This document shows, in pieces, positions 8,887 through 18,568 of a DNA stretch of 64,000 nt. Position 1 is the stretch's first letter; each line of letters starts with the position of its first letter. Where the stretch lies: the NCBI RefSeq assembly GCF_000445475.1, contig NZ_AUPZ01000004.1, positions 1 through 64,000 on the forward strand, read 5' to 3'. A model generated the notes under the pieces. It made no database searches and had not been told where the DNA came from. It was given only the letters and a program-made list of their open reading frames with translations. Both the position numbers and the translations under genes were made by a program. Source of the DNA: Sulfurimonas hongkongensis. GTDB taxonomy: Bacteria > Campylobacterota > Campylobacteria > Campylobacterales > Sulfurimonadaceae.

Positions 8887-10070
8887 AAAATGCAGTAGAT
8901 GTCTCAAAACTAACTTTTGCCCAGCTAAATAAAATAAGAGCATATCTTAAAAAGATGATAGAGCTAAAGGGAAGCGACCTTCATGTAAAAGCAAACTCGG
9001 CAATAAGAGCTAGAATAAATGGAAATATTGTTCAGTTTGCTGGGGATATATTTTCTAAAGAGGATGCTCTTACCTTTGCAAAAGAGCTTTTAAAAGGTAG
9101 ATTTAGTGAGCTGGTTGAAAATAAAGAGGTAGATTTAGTATACCCATTTGATGAGAGAAATCGTTTTCGTGTAAATGTTTTTTTTCAGATGGATGGAGTA
9201 TCTGCTGTTTTTCGTGCTATTCCTATCAATATTCCAACTATAAGCGAGCTAAAGCTTCCAGAAGTTGTAAGAGAGCTTGCAAACAAAGAGAGAGGGCTTG
9301 TTTTAGTAACTGGTGTAACTGGTAGTGGTAAGTCAACTACACTTGCAGCTTTAATCAATGAGATAAACTTAACAAAGAAAAAGCATATTATTTCTATAGA
9401 AGATCCTATTGAGTTTGTTCACAAAGACAAAGGTTGCATCATAAATCAACGCTCAGTAGGACAAGACACTCTCTCTTTTGACAAGGCTCTTCGTGCAGCA
9501 CTAAGAGAGGACCCAGATATTATTTTAGTTGGAGAGATGCGGGACCGCGAGACTATAAATCTTGCACTTCACGCTGCGGATACAGGGCACTTAGTTTTTT
9601 CAACTCTACACACCATAGATGCAAAAGAGACCATAAACCGTATAATTTCAACCTTTCCTACAGATGAACAAAATCGTGTGAGGCTCTCACTCTCTGGTGT
9701 AATTCAGGGTATAATTTCACAAAGGCTTATCCCTACTATAGATGGAGGAAGAAGAGCTGCTATGGAGATTTTGGTTCGCACTCCAACTATAGAGAAACTC
9801 ATCATGGAAAATCGTGACTTTGAGATAAAAGATGCAATAGAAAAGGGAAAAGAACACTATAAATCTCAAAGTTTTGATCAACATATCTTAGAGCTTTATA
9901 ATGAAGGTGTCATAAATAAAGAAAAAGCAAAAGATTATGCTACAAGTCCGTCTGACTTGGAACTTAGAATGAGCGGTTTAAGCTCTTCTAAGACTGCAAA
10001 AAACCCAAGCTCTAATAAAAATATAGAAGAGGATTTGGCTCAAAAAAATGATATTTTTGATTTAAAGTAG
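8883..10070 (+). CDS. pilT: PilT-type twitching/secretion ATPase
   Basis: PilT is a hexameric ATPase that retracts type IV pili. The 395-residue protein has a PAS-like N-terminal domain, Walker A GVTGSGKSTT near residue 140, an Asp box ISIEDPIEF, Walker B DPDIILVGEMRD, and the His box HLVFSTLHT. The C-terminal region keeps an AIRAR-like helix (FEIKDAIEKGKEHY) and then a long Ser/Lys-rich tail. No pilin or platform gene is nearby. The 4-bp overlap with tal indicates translational coupling. A role in pseudopilus or type II-like machinery is also possible. Confidence 0.87.
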   Translation: MKNAVDVSKLTFAQLNKIRAYLKKMIELKGSDLHVKANSAIRARINGNIVQFAGDIFSKEDALTFAKELLKGRFSELVENKEVDLVYPFDERNRFRVNVFFQMDGVSAVFRAIPINIPTISELKLPEVVRELANKERGLVLVTGVTGSGKSTTLAALINEINLTKKKHIISIEDPIEFVHKDKGCIINQRSVGQDTLSFDKALRAALREDPDIILVGEMRDRETINLALHAADTGHLVFSTLHTIDAKETINRIISTFPTDEQNRVRLSLSGVIQGIISQRLIPTIDGGRRAAMEILVRTPTIEKLIMENRDFEIKDAIEKGKEHYKSQSFDQHILELYNEGVINKEKAKDYATSPSDLELRMSGLSSSKTAKNPSSNKNIEEDLAQKNDIFDLK

Positions 10071-10089
10071 AATTTAAAGCTTAATTTTG

Positions 10090-10095
10090 TATAAT
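10090..10095 (+). promoter_or_regulatory. Extended -10 promoter for rplY
   Basis: TATAAT at 10090-10095 is preceded directly by TG and lies 29 bases upstream of the ATG. The 13-base string TGTATAATTCCAA is also found at the pckA promoter (54136 onward). Confidence 0.55.
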
Positions 10096-10124
10096 TCCAA
10101 ACATTTTTTAATTAAGGATTTAAT

Positions 10125-10661
10125 ATGTTAGAAGGCATAATTAGAGAGAGTATTGGCAAACAGGGCACTAAAGCACTACGTCGTGATGGATATCTAATTG
10201 CCAACATCTACGGAAAAGGGCTTGAAAATATCAATGCTGCATTCAAAATGAATGAATATATCCGTACTGTTCGCAACAAAGATACTTTAGCATTCCCTAT
10301 TTCGGTTAGTGGTAAAGAGATGAATGTTGTAGTTCAATCATATGAAGCACATCCTGTGACTGGTAATTTACTACATGTTGATTTAATGGTAGCACAACCA
10401 GATGTTGTAACTACTTATAATGTTCCAGTTGTTACTGTAGGTGAGGCGATAGGTCTTAAAAACAAAGGTCTTGTGCACAAAGCTAAACCTCGTTTAACTG
10501 TAAAGGGAGCGATAGAAAATGTTCCAAGTAAGTTTGAGATAGATGTTACTGATATGGACGTAGGTGATTCTAAGCTTGTTCGTGATTTAGTAGCTATCCC
10601 TAATGTAGTTATGCGTGATGCTGACCGTGTTGCAGTAGTTAGTATTATCAAGGCTAAGTAA
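10125..10661 (+). CDS. rplY: 50S ribosomal protein L25/general stress protein Ctc
   Basis: This protein binds 5S rRNA in the large ribosomal subunit. The 178-residue length shows the longer TL5/CTC type: an L25 N-terminal domain (about 1-90, with [22 protein letters not shown]) and a beta-rich C-terminal domain. An AAGGA ribosome site precedes the ATG. It is the first gene of the block that continues pth, LptF/G permease, lysA, HAD, pheA, hisC, fliF, fliG, fliH, dxs. Confidence 0.94.
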   Translation: MLEGIIRESIGKQGTKALRRDGYLIANIYGKGLENINAAFKMNEYIRTVRNKDTLAFPISVSGKEMNVVVQSYEAHPVTGNLLHVDLMVAQPDVVTTYNVPVVTVGEAIGLKNKGLVHKAKPRLTVKGAIENVPSKFEIDVTDMDVGDSKLVRDLVAIPNVVMRDADRVAVVSIIKAK

Positions 10662-10673
10662 CACCATGTTAAG

Positions 10674-10720
10674 CACTATAATGAGCAAAGCCCATTATAG
10701 TGGCAGGGACATTTGTCCCT
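10674..10720. repeat. Two perfect hairpins between rplY and pth, the first a dispersed repeat
   Basis: CACTATAATG (10674-10683) pairs perfectly with CATTATAGTG (10693-10702) around the core AGCAAAGCC. Immediately after it AGGGACA (10705-10711) pairs with TGTCCCT (10714-10720). The first core recurs after lysA at 13776 with different outer arms that still pair. Position just after rplY would suit a terminator, but there is no T-tract. Confidence 0.7.
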
Positions 10721-10802
10721 ACAACCCCCTGAGGCTACAAAACAAGAGTATCGTTCGCGTAGCGATGTTTCCTGAAAAAAAAAGTTTTTTTGAGATTTTA
10801 CA

Positions 10803-11351
10803 ATGTTAATAGTCGGACTTGGTAACCCAGGTCCCTCATACTCCAAAAATCGTCATAACATTGGCTTTATGGTTATAGATGAACTTGTTCGTAGAAATAG
10901 TGCTCAAAAACTCTCTTCTTCATCATTTAACGGCGAGCTATTTAAATTTTCAAATCATTTTTTATTAAAACCACTTACATATATGAACCTCTCAGGCAAC
11001 TCTATACAAGCTGTAAAAAACTTCTATAAGATAGATGAAGTTGTAGTAATACATGATGATTTAGACTTGCCTTTTGGTGCTGTTCGCTTTAAAAGAGGCG
11101 GTGGACATGGAGGGCACAATGGACTCAAATCTACTGATGAGAAGATTACTAGAGACTATGTTAGAGTTAGACTCGGCATAGGAAAACCTGAGCATAAAGG
11201 TGAAGTTTCATCTTATGTGTTGAGTGATTTTAATGATGAGGAGTCTAGGCATCTCTCAGGTTGGATAGCCCATGCTTGTGAGGCAATAGAGCATTTAGAG
11301 GCTTCTTCGCTTGAAGATGTAAGCTCAAAATTTTCAGTTAAACAATTTTAG
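10803..11351 (+). CDS. pth: Peptidyl-tRNA hydrolase
   Basis: Pth cleaves peptidyl-tRNAs released by stalled ribosomes. The 182-residue protein starts MLIVGLGNPGPSYSKNRHNIGF, which carries the catalytic His and the Asn pocket. It continues with LLKPLTYMNLSG, VVIHDDLDLPFG and GGGHGGHNGLKS, all conserved in bacterial Pth. A 141-bp spacer with two hairpins separates it from rplY. Confidence 0.96.
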   Translation: MLIVGLGNPGPSYSKNRHNIGFMVIDELVRRNSAQKLSSSSFNGELFKFSNHFLLKPLTYMNLSGNSIQAVKNFYKIDEVVVIHDDLDLPFGAVRFKRGGGHGGHNGLKSTDEKITRDYVRVRLGIGKPEHKGEVSSYVLSDFNDEESRHLSGWIAHACEAIEHLEASSLEDVSSKFSVKQF

Positions 11352-11402
11352 ATAAAATAAGACTCAATTTTTAATACTTTTAGCTCATTTTTTTGAGATT
11401 TT

Positions 11403-12488
11403 ATGAGAAGGAATAATTTGCTACTATTTAAATATATCTCTTTTCACTACTTAAAATTTTTCTTTATAATACTAAGTGCATTAGTGATGTTTTTAGTAGG
11501 TTTTGACTATATGGATAATGCTGATTCCTTGTCTGAATCAGCCAATCTAGTACTAATTTACCTTGTATATAAAGTTTTCTTTGCCATCGATATGCTTCTG
11601 CCACTCTCTTTAATCTTTGCGATGATATCTACAAAAATTTTTCTTATTCGCTCAAATGCCTTAGTCTCTTTTTACTCTCTTGGCTATTCAAGAATCGATG
11701 TACTAAAACCTTTTGTTGTAGTCTCAACCCTTGTTATAATTCTATTTATTTCACTACACTCACTTTCAAGTTTCTCACGTGCAGAAGAGTTTTCTAAAAA
11801 TATACGAAAAAATTCAGCATATCTAAGTCCTACAAAAGATCTCTTTTTTACGCACAAAGACAAGTATATATACTTCTCTGAGATGCTGCCTCTTCAAGAG
11901 AGAGCCGAGGGAATTAGAGTCTTTAGTATTAAAGACAATATTTTAAAAGAGGTTATAGTAGCATCTTCGGCCATCTATAGAGATGACTCTTGGTACATCG
12001 CAAAAGCAGACATCATTACAAAACCAGATGATATGAGCTTTGATTCACCTGGGATGAAGATAAAAGAGGCTAAAAGTCTAAATATATTGGAGGGTTTTAG
12101 GCCTAAGATGCTAGATCAAGTCTATGAGGGAAAGGTAAACTTTACTATAAAAAATGCCATAGACGCACTTTTTTTACTAAAAGATCAAAATATAAATACT
12201 AGTGCCATAAAAGGAGCACTCTATAAGATATTTATCTATCCATTTTTTGTCCCTTGCTTGGTTGTTATCATCTTTTTCTTTGTTCCAATTAGTGTTAGAT
12301 TTTTAAATGTATCTCTCTTTAGTTTTGGGGCGATCCTTGCAACACTGCTTTTTTGGGGGATTTTGTTTATGCTTATAGAACTATCAAACAACAAAACAAT
12401 ACCTAGCGAGATAGGAGTTGTAGCACCTGTAGTTATACTCTTTTTAATAGCTACTAGGCAGTGGCGAAAGTATCGCATACGAAGATGA
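11403..12488 (+). CDS. LptF/LptG-family (YjgP/YjgQ) permease
   Basis: This 361-residue inner-membrane protein belongs to the YjgP/YjgQ family, whose members LptF and LptG extract lipopolysaccharide from the inner membrane with the LptB ATPase. Three N-terminal spans (about 10-110), a soluble periplasmic beta-rich middle (about 125-260) and three C-terminal spans match the family topology. Only one family member is in this window, so F cannot be told from G by sequence alone. It lies between pth and lysA, 51 bp after pth. Confidence 0.83.
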   Translation: MRRNNLLLFKYISFHYLKFFFIILSALVMFLVGFDYMDNADSLSESANLVLIYLVYKVFFAIDMLLPLSLIFAMISTKIFLIRSNALVSFYSLGYSRIDVLKPFVVVSTLVIILFISLHSLSSFSRAEEFSKNIRKNSAYLSPTKDLFFTHKDKYIYFSEMLPLQERAEGIRVFSIKDNILKEVIVASSAIYRDDSWYIAKADIITKPDDMSFDSPGMKIKEAKSLNILEGFRPKMLDQVYEGKVNFTIKNAIDALFLLKDQNINTSAIKGALYKIFIYPFFVPCLVVIIFFFVPISVRFLNVSLFSFGAILATLLFWGILFMLIELSNNKTIPSEIGVVAPVVILFLIATRQWRKYRIRR

Positions 12489-12565
12489 TGCAATAGTTAT
12501 TTTGATATAACAAAAACATAAGCACTTATTGGATAAAATCACTTAAAAATTATTTGGATTTTTAC

Positions 12566-13768
12566 ATGAACTTTAAACAATTGGCAACAAAATACAAAAC
12601 TCCACTCTATGTATATAATCTTGATTATATGAGCGAGAGATACAAAGAGTTAAAAGAGGCATTTAAAGGTAGAAAATCAATCCTTGCCTATGCAGTAAAA
12701 GCAAACTCAAACCTTAGTGTGGTTAAACACTTTGGGGATTTAGGAAGCGGAGCAGATTGTGTCTCTATTGGTGAAGTTCGTCGTGCTCTCTTGGCTGGAA
12801 TTCCTCCTTATAAAGTTATTTTCTCAGGTGTTGGAAAGAGTGATGATGAGATTCGCGAAGCGATTTTAAGCGATATACTCTACATAAATGTTGAGAGTGA
12901 AGCTGAACTTTTTAGAGTTGAGCAGATTGCAAAAGAGTTGGGTAGTGTATCTCGCATAAGTGTAAGAGTAAACCCAAATATAGACCCCAAAACTCATCCA
13001 TATATCTCAACAGGATTGCATGATAACAAGTTTGGTGTAGATATAGATAGTGCAAAAAGAATGTATGTCTTAGCTAAAAATTCCACCGCACTTGATCCTG
13101 TTGGCATCCACTTTCATATAGGCTCACAACTAACACACTTAGAACCAATCTACGAGTCAGCAGTGATTGTAGCAGATATGGTTCGCTCACTTCTTGCTAT
13201 AGATATAGAGCTAAAGTTTTTTGATATTGGTGGTGGACTTGGTGTGACTTATGATAAAGAAGTAACGATAAAACCTTATGATTATGCACAAGCGATTTTG
13301 GGTGCTATAAAAGGGCTTGATTTGACCATCATCTGTGAGCCGGGTAGATTTCTGACTGCAAATGCTGGATACTTTTTAACTAAGGTTTTATATGAGAAAC
13401 AAAATGGGGATAAGAAGTTTGTTGTAGTTGATGGTGCTATGAATGACCTGCTTCGTCCAAGTCTTTACAACGCTTATCATAAGATAGAAGCACTAGTAGA
13501 AGATAAGAGTAAAACTAAAGTGGTAGATGTTGTTGGCCCTGTTTGTGAGAGCGGTGACTTCTTTGCAAAAAACTATGAGCTACCAGAGGTAAAACGAAAC
13601 GACTTGTTAATCATCCATAGTGCTGGAGCTTATGGTTTTGGTATGGGAAGCAACTATAATACAAGAGGAAGAAGCGCAGAAGTAGCCGTAAAGGGTGGTG
13701 AAGACAGGCTTATAAGAGAGCGAGAAGAGTTTGAAGATATTATAGCTCTTGAGAAAGAGTTTATTTAA
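12566..13768 (+). CDS. lysA: Diaminopimelate decarboxylase
   Basis: LysA removes CO2 from meso-diaminopimelate to give lysine, using PLP on an alanine-racemase-type barrel. Landmarks are YAVKANSN with the PLP lysine, the segment HIGSQLTHLEP, the DIGGGLGVTY glycine loop, EPGRF, and GPVCESGDFF carrying the catalytic Cys. I start at ATG 12566 (400 residues, MNFKQLATKYK); a TTG four codons upstream has no better ribosome site. A dispersed hairpin follows the stop. Confidence 0.95.
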   Translation: MNFKQLATKYKTPLYVYNLDYMSERYKELKEAFKGRKSILAYAVKANSNLSVVKHFGDLGSGADCVSIGEVRRALLAGIPPYKVIFSGVGKSDDEIREAILSDILYINVESEAELFRVEQIAKELGSVSRISVRVNPNIDPKTHPYISTGLHDNKFGVDIDSAKRMYVLAKNSTALDPVGIHFHIGSQLTHLEPIYESAVIVADMVRSLLAIDIELKFFDIGGGLGVTYDKEVTIKPYDYAQAILGAIKGLDLTIICEPGRFLTANAGYFLTKVLYEKQNGDKKFVVVDGAMNDLLRPSLYNAYHKIEALVEDKSKTKVVDVVGPVCESGDFFAKNYELPEVKRNDLLIIHSAGAYGFGMGSNYNTRGRSAEVAVKGGEDRLIREREEFEDIIALEKEFI

Positions 13769-13775
13769 TTTGTAC

Positions 13776-13800
13776 AGATAATGAGCAAAGCCCATTATCT
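13776..13800. repeat. Dispersed hairpin repeat, second copy
   Basis: AGATAATG (13776-13783) pairs with CATTATCT (13793-13800) around AGCAAAGCC. The core is identical to the copy after rplY, while the outer two bases of the stem differ and still pair. The rest of the gap to 13880 holds no gene that I can see. Confidence 0.65.
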
Positions 13801-13892
13801 TACGCTAAGTTTTCTCACAGAGAGTCTTACGACAGCTTCAGCAGAAGGCTCACGCACAGGGATCGTGCTTAAAAATATAAAAGGAGACCAAC

Positions 13893-14669
13893 TTGTACTT
13901 TATTGATGTTCAAGGCACACTTATAAGTGATGAGGATAAATCTCCCATTCGTGGAAGCAGAGAGTTTATAAAAAGATGCAATACAAAACAAATTCCATAT
14001 ATGGTTGTAACAAACAACACTAAGAGGGCATCAAAAGATTTTTATGATTTTTTAATCTCACAAGGTTTTGAATTTTCCTTTGATAAATACCTTGACCCAC
14101 TTATGATGCTTGAATCTCGCGTAGAAAAAGACTCTGTTGCTGCTTATGGTGCTGATGAGTTTTTAAAAACTTTGCAGAACATGGGGTATAGCTTAGACTA
14201 TACAAATCCTAAAACAGTTTTAGTGGCTATAAAAGAGGATTTTACTAACGAAGAGTATGCACAGATGATAGAGTTTTTACTCCTTGGTGCAAAGCTAGTT
14301 GGTATGCACGAGACTTCCATCTATGCAAAAAACTCTAAGAGATATCCTGGAGTGGGGGCGATTTTAAAGATGCTAGAGTTTGCAACTTCTGTAAGTTATG
14401 AGGTTGTTGGAAAGCCTAGTATCGCTTTTTATGAGGAGTCTCTAAGGGCTTTAAAAAAACAAAATCCTGAGGCTAAGTTTTGTGATATTACTATGATAAG
14501 TGACGATGTAAAGGGCGATTTAGGCGGAGCAAAAGAGCTGGGGGTAAAGACTTTTTTTGTAACAAGTGGAAAGTACAAAAGTGAAGCTGAGATAGTTCCA
14601 TTTTTAGACCCAGAGTTAAGACCAGATAGAACTTATGCAGATATGCAAGAGATTTTGGAGGAGCTATGA
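13893..14669 (+). CDS. HAD-superfamily (NagD-like, class IIA) hydrolase with altered motif I
   Basis: The 258 residues have the layout of HAD class IIA proteins: motif I FIDVQGTL at about residues 3-10, motif II VVTNNTKRA, a type II cap (about 75-165), and motif III VGKPSIAFYE. A late ITMISDDVKGDLGGAKELG loop is motif IV. The TTG start at 13893 is supported by AAGGAG six bases upstream. Motif I is normally DxDGT; here the second Asp, the general acid/base, is Gln (DVQGT). This weakens a simple phosphatase call. It overlaps pheA by 4 bp and sits in the lysA-pheA-hisC run, so a role near amino acid synthesis is possible but unproven. Confidence 0.8.
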   Translation: MYFIDVQGTLISDEDKSPIRGSREFIKRCNTKQIPYMVVTNNTKRASKDFYDFLISQGFEFSFDKYLDPLMMLESRVEKDSVAAYGADEFLKTLQNMGYSLDYTNPKTVLVAIKEDFTNEEYAQMIEFLLLGAKLVGMHETSIYAKNSKRYPGVGAILKMLEFATSVSYEVVGKPSIAFYEESLRALKKQNPEAKFCDITMISDDVKGDLGGAKELGVKTFFVTSGKYKSEAEIVPFLDPELRPDRTYADMQEILEEL

Positions 14670-15754
14670 AGAGCTTAGATGATTGTAGGGTGGCCATTGA
14701 TAAGCTAGACTCGCAGATGCTAGATTTGTTAAATGAGAGAATGAGAGTTGTTCATCGTGTAGGCGAGATAAAAAAAGAGTCCGGTGGTGCTATTTATAGA
14801 CCTGAGAGAGAAAAAGCCATCATTGACAGGCTTGAAGCTCAAAGCAAAGAAAAGGGTGGACTCTTAAACAAAAGTGCCATTGCAGCTATATTTTTGGAAA
14901 TTTTTGCAGTTTCTAGAAACCTAGAAAAACCTGAACTCATAGCATACCTGGGACCAGAGGGAACATTTACCCATCAGGCTGCAGAGAGTCGTTTTGGCGC
15001 TATGAGTGACTATCTCTCTTTAGGTTCTATCAATGCAGTTTTTAAAACGCTTGAAGCAAAAAGAGCTAAGTTTGGAGTGGTCCCCATAGAGAATTCAAAA
15101 GATGGAATAGTTGGAGAGACACTTGATCTGCTTGCAAAAAGTAGTGTAAAGATAGTAGCGGAGCTTTATATGCCCATACATATGTCTTTTGTAACAAAAG
15201 CTAAAAAACTTAGCGATATTAAGAGAATATACTCAAAAGATAAAGGTTTTGGACAGTGTAGAGAGTTCTTATCTGAGCATGGACTTGTAAATGTTGAGCT
15301 CATTCCAGTTGACTCAACTGCTAAGGCTGCAATACTCGCATCACAAGATGAAAGTGCGGCAGCTATCTGTTCTCATATTGCTGCAAAACTCTACAGTGTT
15401 CCAACTATGTTTGAGAACATAGAAGATGAACATGATAGTTCTACTCGTTTTGTGATTTTAAGTGACTTTAAAAATGCTATAAGTGGAGATGATAAGACTT
15501 CAATCTTAGTAAAACTCGAAGATGCAAAAGAGGCAGGCTCCTTAGTTCACTTTCTAAAAGATTTTGATGATGAAAATATAAATCTCTCAAAGATTGAGTC
15601 TCGCCCATCAAAGGGCAATGCAGGTTTTGGTTACTGGTTTTATATAGATTTTTATGGGCATGTTGATGAAGCCCATATTCAAAAAGTGCTAGCAAAGCAC
15701 GATGCTGAGGTTACTTGGCTTGGAAGTTATGTAAAGGGTGAAGATGAAGTTTAA
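14666..15754 (+). CDS. pheA: Bifunctional chorismate mutase / prephenate dehydratase
   Basis: This protein converts chorismate to prephenate and then phenylpyruvate for phenylalanine. The N-terminal 85 residues form an AroQ chorismate mutase ([25 protein letters not shown]). The dehydratase domain follows ([39 protein letters not shown]). The C-terminal ACT domain carries ESRPSKG, the phenylalanine-binding motif, so feedback inhibition is likely. The 362-residue length is typical. The ATG overlaps the HAD stop (ATGA), and the end overlaps hisC by 11 bp. Confidence 0.95.
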   Translation: MKSLDDCRVAIDKLDSQMLDLLNERMRVVHRVGEIKKESGGAIYRPEREKAIIDRLEAQSKEKGGLLNKSAIAAIFLEIFAVSRNLEKPELIAYLGPEGTFTHQAAESRFGAMSDYLSLGSINAVFKTLEAKRAKFGVVPIENSKDGIVGETLDLLAKSSVKIVAELYMPIHMSFVTKAKKLSDIKRIYSKDKGFGQCREFLSEHGLVNVELIPVDSTAKAAILASQDESAAAICSHIAAKLYSVPTMFENIEDEHDSSTRFVILSDFKNAISGDDKTSILVKLEDAKEAGSLVHFLKDFDDENINLSKIESRPSKGNAGFGYWFYIDFYGHVDEAHIQKVLAKHDAEVTWLGSYVKGEDEV

Positions 15755-16838
15755 TGCCAAGATGAAAGATATTAAAAACTATGAAGCTGGAAAGCCTATA
15801 GAACTTGTTGTAAGAGAGTTTGGTATAGAGCCAAAAGATATTATAAAGCTTGCATCTAATGAAAATCCTTATGGATGTTCTAGCAGAGTTAGCGAGGCAG
15901 TATCAAAAATAGTTACAAAAATGTCCTTGTATCCAGATGACTCTATGATGGATTTAAAGAGTGGCATATCAAAAAGATTTGAAGTCAAAGATGAAAATGT
16001 AATAATCGGTTCTGGGAGTGACCAAGTCATAGAGTTTTTAATCCATGCAAAAGCAGATGAAAACTCTAAAATACTAATGAACTCGATTACATTTGCGATG
16101 TATGAAATTTACGCTAAACACGTAGGTGCTGAGATTTTACGGACTACTTCACAGTCGCATGATTTAGATGAGTTTTATGAGATTTACAAAAAAGAAAAAC
16201 CAGCTATTATCTTTATATGTACACCAAACAACCCAACAGGAGATGCCATAGACTCACAAAAACTTTTTGACTTTTTAAGCAAGATTGACAGCAACACTTT
16301 AGTTGTTGTCGATGGTGCTTATATGGAGTATGCTATCCTTAAAGATGCAAAAAAAGAAGTCAAACCAAAAGAGCTTATAGAGATGTTTGAAAATGTAATC
16401 TATCTTGGAACTTTCTCAAAAGCTTATGGACTTGGTGGTATGAGAGTTGGTTATGGACTCGCACGTACTGACATTATAAAAGAGCTTTATAAAATCAGAC
16501 CTCCTTTTAATGTTACTACACTCTCTCTTGAAGCTGCAAAAGTAGCTCTTAGTGATGAAGAATTTGTTAAAAATAGTATAGTTGCTAACTTTAGTGAGAT
16601 GAAACGCTATGAAGAGTTTGTAAACGAGCAAAAAATAGATATAATTGACAGTTATACAAATTTTGTTACATTATGTCTAAATCCGAGCCAAAACTCTTCA
16701 CAAATTGCAGGACTTCTTTTGAAAAAAGGGATGATTGTAAGGGATTTAAGTAGTTATAATATGAATGCTATTAGGGTGACAGTTGGAACAAAAGAGCAAA
16801 ACACCCGCTTTTTTGAACTGATACAAGAGATACTATAA
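15744..16838 (+). CDS. hisC: Histidinol-phosphate aminotransferase
   Basis: HisC transaminates imidazole acetol phosphate in histidine synthesis and can also act on aromatic keto acids. It is a fold-type I PLP enzyme with LASNENPYG near the N-terminus, [16 protein letters not shown], and the PLP lysine in [18 protein letters not shown] prefer ATG 15744 (364 residues), which has GGG five bases upstream, over the in-frame GTG two codons earlier. Placement directly after pheA makes a dual histidine and phenylalanine role plausible. Confidence 0.9.
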   Translation: MKFNAKMKDIKNYEAGKPIELVVREFGIEPKDIIKLASNENPYGCSSRVSEAVSKIVTKMSLYPDDSMMDLKSGISKRFEVKDENVIIGSGSDQVIEFLIHAKADENSKILMNSITFAMYEIYAKHVGAEILRTTSQSHDLDEFYEIYKKEKPAIIFICTPNNPTGDAIDSQKLFDFLSKIDSNTLVVVDGAYMEYAILKDAKKEVKPKELIEMFENVIYLGTFSKAYGLGGMRVGYGLARTDIIKELYKIRPPFNVTTLSLEAAKVALSDEEFVKNSIVANFSEMKRYEEFVNEQKIDIIDSYTNFVTLCLNPSQNSSQIAGLLLKKGMIVRDLSSYNMNAIRVTVGTKEQNTRFFELIQEIL

Positions 16839-16849
16839 ACGGGAAGTAG

Positions 16850-18562
16850 ATGGATTTTAAGGTACTTTTTTCTCAGCTAGTTGTTCTTTATACAAAGCTT
16901 ACTAAGCAACAAAGAGCTATTATTGCAATAGCTGTCATTGGGATAGTCGCTTTTTTGATTTTTTTGGTGGTATATACTGCTAAAAAGAAGACAGATGACG
17001 ATTATGAAATTTTATTTAACTCCCTAAGCTCAGAAGATGCAGCTAAGGTAGTTGCTCAGTTGGAAAAAGATTCAATTGCATATAAACTAGAAGACAACAA
17101 CATCATAAAAGTACCAAAAGAGGTAGTTTACAAGGAGCGTATAACTATAGCATCTATGGGTATTCCTAAGAATACTGGTGTAGGTTTTGAACTTTTTGAC
17201 ACACAAGAGTTTGGAGCTACTAGTTTTGACCAAAATATCAAATATCTTCGTGCGTTAGAGGGTGAACTCTCAAGAACCATAAATGCACTAGCTCCCATAG
17301 AGTCTGCAAGTGTTAGCTTAGCGCTTCCAAAAGATACACTTTTTGTCGCTAAGCAAGTTGATCCTAGTGCATCTGTTATGGTAACACTTGTTGATGGAAG
17401 AAAACTCTCATCTAAGCAAATCAGAGGTATAAAAAATCTTGTTGCATCTGCTGTGCCTAAGATGCAAGCAACAAACGTGATGCTTGTAAACTCTGATGGC
17501 GAGACTCTAGGTGATGAAGATGAGATGGCTCAAATGGGCGAACTCTCAGTTGTTCAACAACAGTACAAAACAAAAGAGGAGAGAAAAAGACAAAGAAAGA
17601 TTATACAAGTTGTCTCTCCATTTGTAGGCGGCGAAGAGAAGGTTGTAGCTCAGGTAAATATAGACTTTGATTTCTCAATCCAAAACTCTACTTCTGAGAC
17701 GTTTGATCCTGAGAATGTTGTTAGAAGCGAGCAGATAAGCGAAGAAAAAAGAGAAGGAAGTACCCCAGCAGAAGTTGGTGGGGTTCCTGGAACTGTAAGT
17801 AATATAGGACCGGTTGAGGGCTTAAAGAGTAACCAGACTAGTGAGAAGTATGAAAAAAATACAGGTACTACTAACTACGAGGTTGGTAAAACAGTCTCAA
17901 CTACAAAGTCACAATTTGCCCGCATAAAAAAGATTAGTGCGGCAGTTATAGTTGATGGAAAGTACAAATATAAACTAGATGAAGAGAATAAACCAACAAA
18001 TGAACTTGAGTATTTAGCACTTCAAGAGAGTGATCTTGAGGCCTTGTCTTCACTTGTTAGTCGTTCTATTGGTATAGATGAAGCAAGAGGTGATCAGGTA
18101 AGTGTTAAGAATTTGCAGTTTAAAAGGGATACTACTGTAAGTGAAGTTGATGGAGTCTCAAAGGCGCTGACCTTTTCTCAAACTTATTTAGCACCATTTT
18201 CTGGACTCTTTAAATATCTTTTTGTTCTTATTTTACTTTTGATACTTTACAAAAAAGTTATCTCTCCTTTTGCTCTTAAAATGCTCGAAGTTTCAAAAGA
18301 GGATGAGGAGCTAACTCGCCCATCACTTGAGATAGAAGATGATGAAGAAGAGGACTTAGTAGAAAAAGTTCAACAGATGCGTAAAAAAGTTGAGAGTCAA
18401 TTGGGCGTTGGAGAGGGCTTTAATGAAGATGAACTAAAACATGAAGTTCTTTTAGAAAAAGTTAGAAATATGGCAGAAGATGCACCAGAAGAGTTGGCAT
18501 CTCTTCTTCAGTCTCTACTAGTTGAGGAAGAACAACCTTATACAAGAGAGAAAAAAAGGTAG
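16850..18562 (+). CDS. fliF: Flagellar MS-ring protein FliF
   Basis: FliF forms the membrane-embedded MS ring, the base of the flagellar motor and export gate. The 570-residue protein has a first membrane span at about 22-43 (IIAIAVIGIVAFLIFLVVY). Ring-building periplasmic domains follow, with the conserved FDQNIKYLRALEGELSRTI. A second span lies at about 455-475, and an acidic C-terminal tail (DDEEEDL) binds FliG. It starts 11 bp after hisC, so flagellar genes here are fused to an amino acid operon. Confidence 0.95.
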   Translation: MDFKVLFSQLVVLYTKLTKQQRAIIAIAVIGIVAFLIFLVVYTAKKKTDDDYEILFNSLSSEDAAKVVAQLEKDSIAYKLEDNNIIKVPKEVVYKERITIASMGIPKNTGVGFELFDTQEFGATSFDQNIKYLRALEGELSRTINALAPIESASVSLALPKDTLFVAKQVDPSASVMVTLVDGRKLSSKQIRGIKNLVASAVPKMQATNVMLVNSDGETLGDEDEMAQMGELSVVQQQYKTKEERKRQRKIIQVVSPFVGGEEKVVAQVNIDFDFSIQNSTSETFDPENVVRSEQISEEKREGSTPAEVGGVPGTVSNIGPVEGLKSNQTSEKYEKNTGTTNYEVGKTVSTTKSQFARIKKISAAVIVDGKYKYKLDEENKPTNELEYLALQESDLEALSSLVSRSIGIDEARGDQVSVKNLQFKRDTTVSEVDGVSKALTFSQTYLAPFSGLFKYLFVLILLLILYKKVISPFALKMLEVSKEDEELTRPSLEIEDDEEEDLVEKVQQMRKKVESQLGVGEGFNEDELKHEVLLEKVRNMAEDAPEELASLLQSLLVEEEQPYTREKKR

Positions 18563-18568
18563 ATAGCT

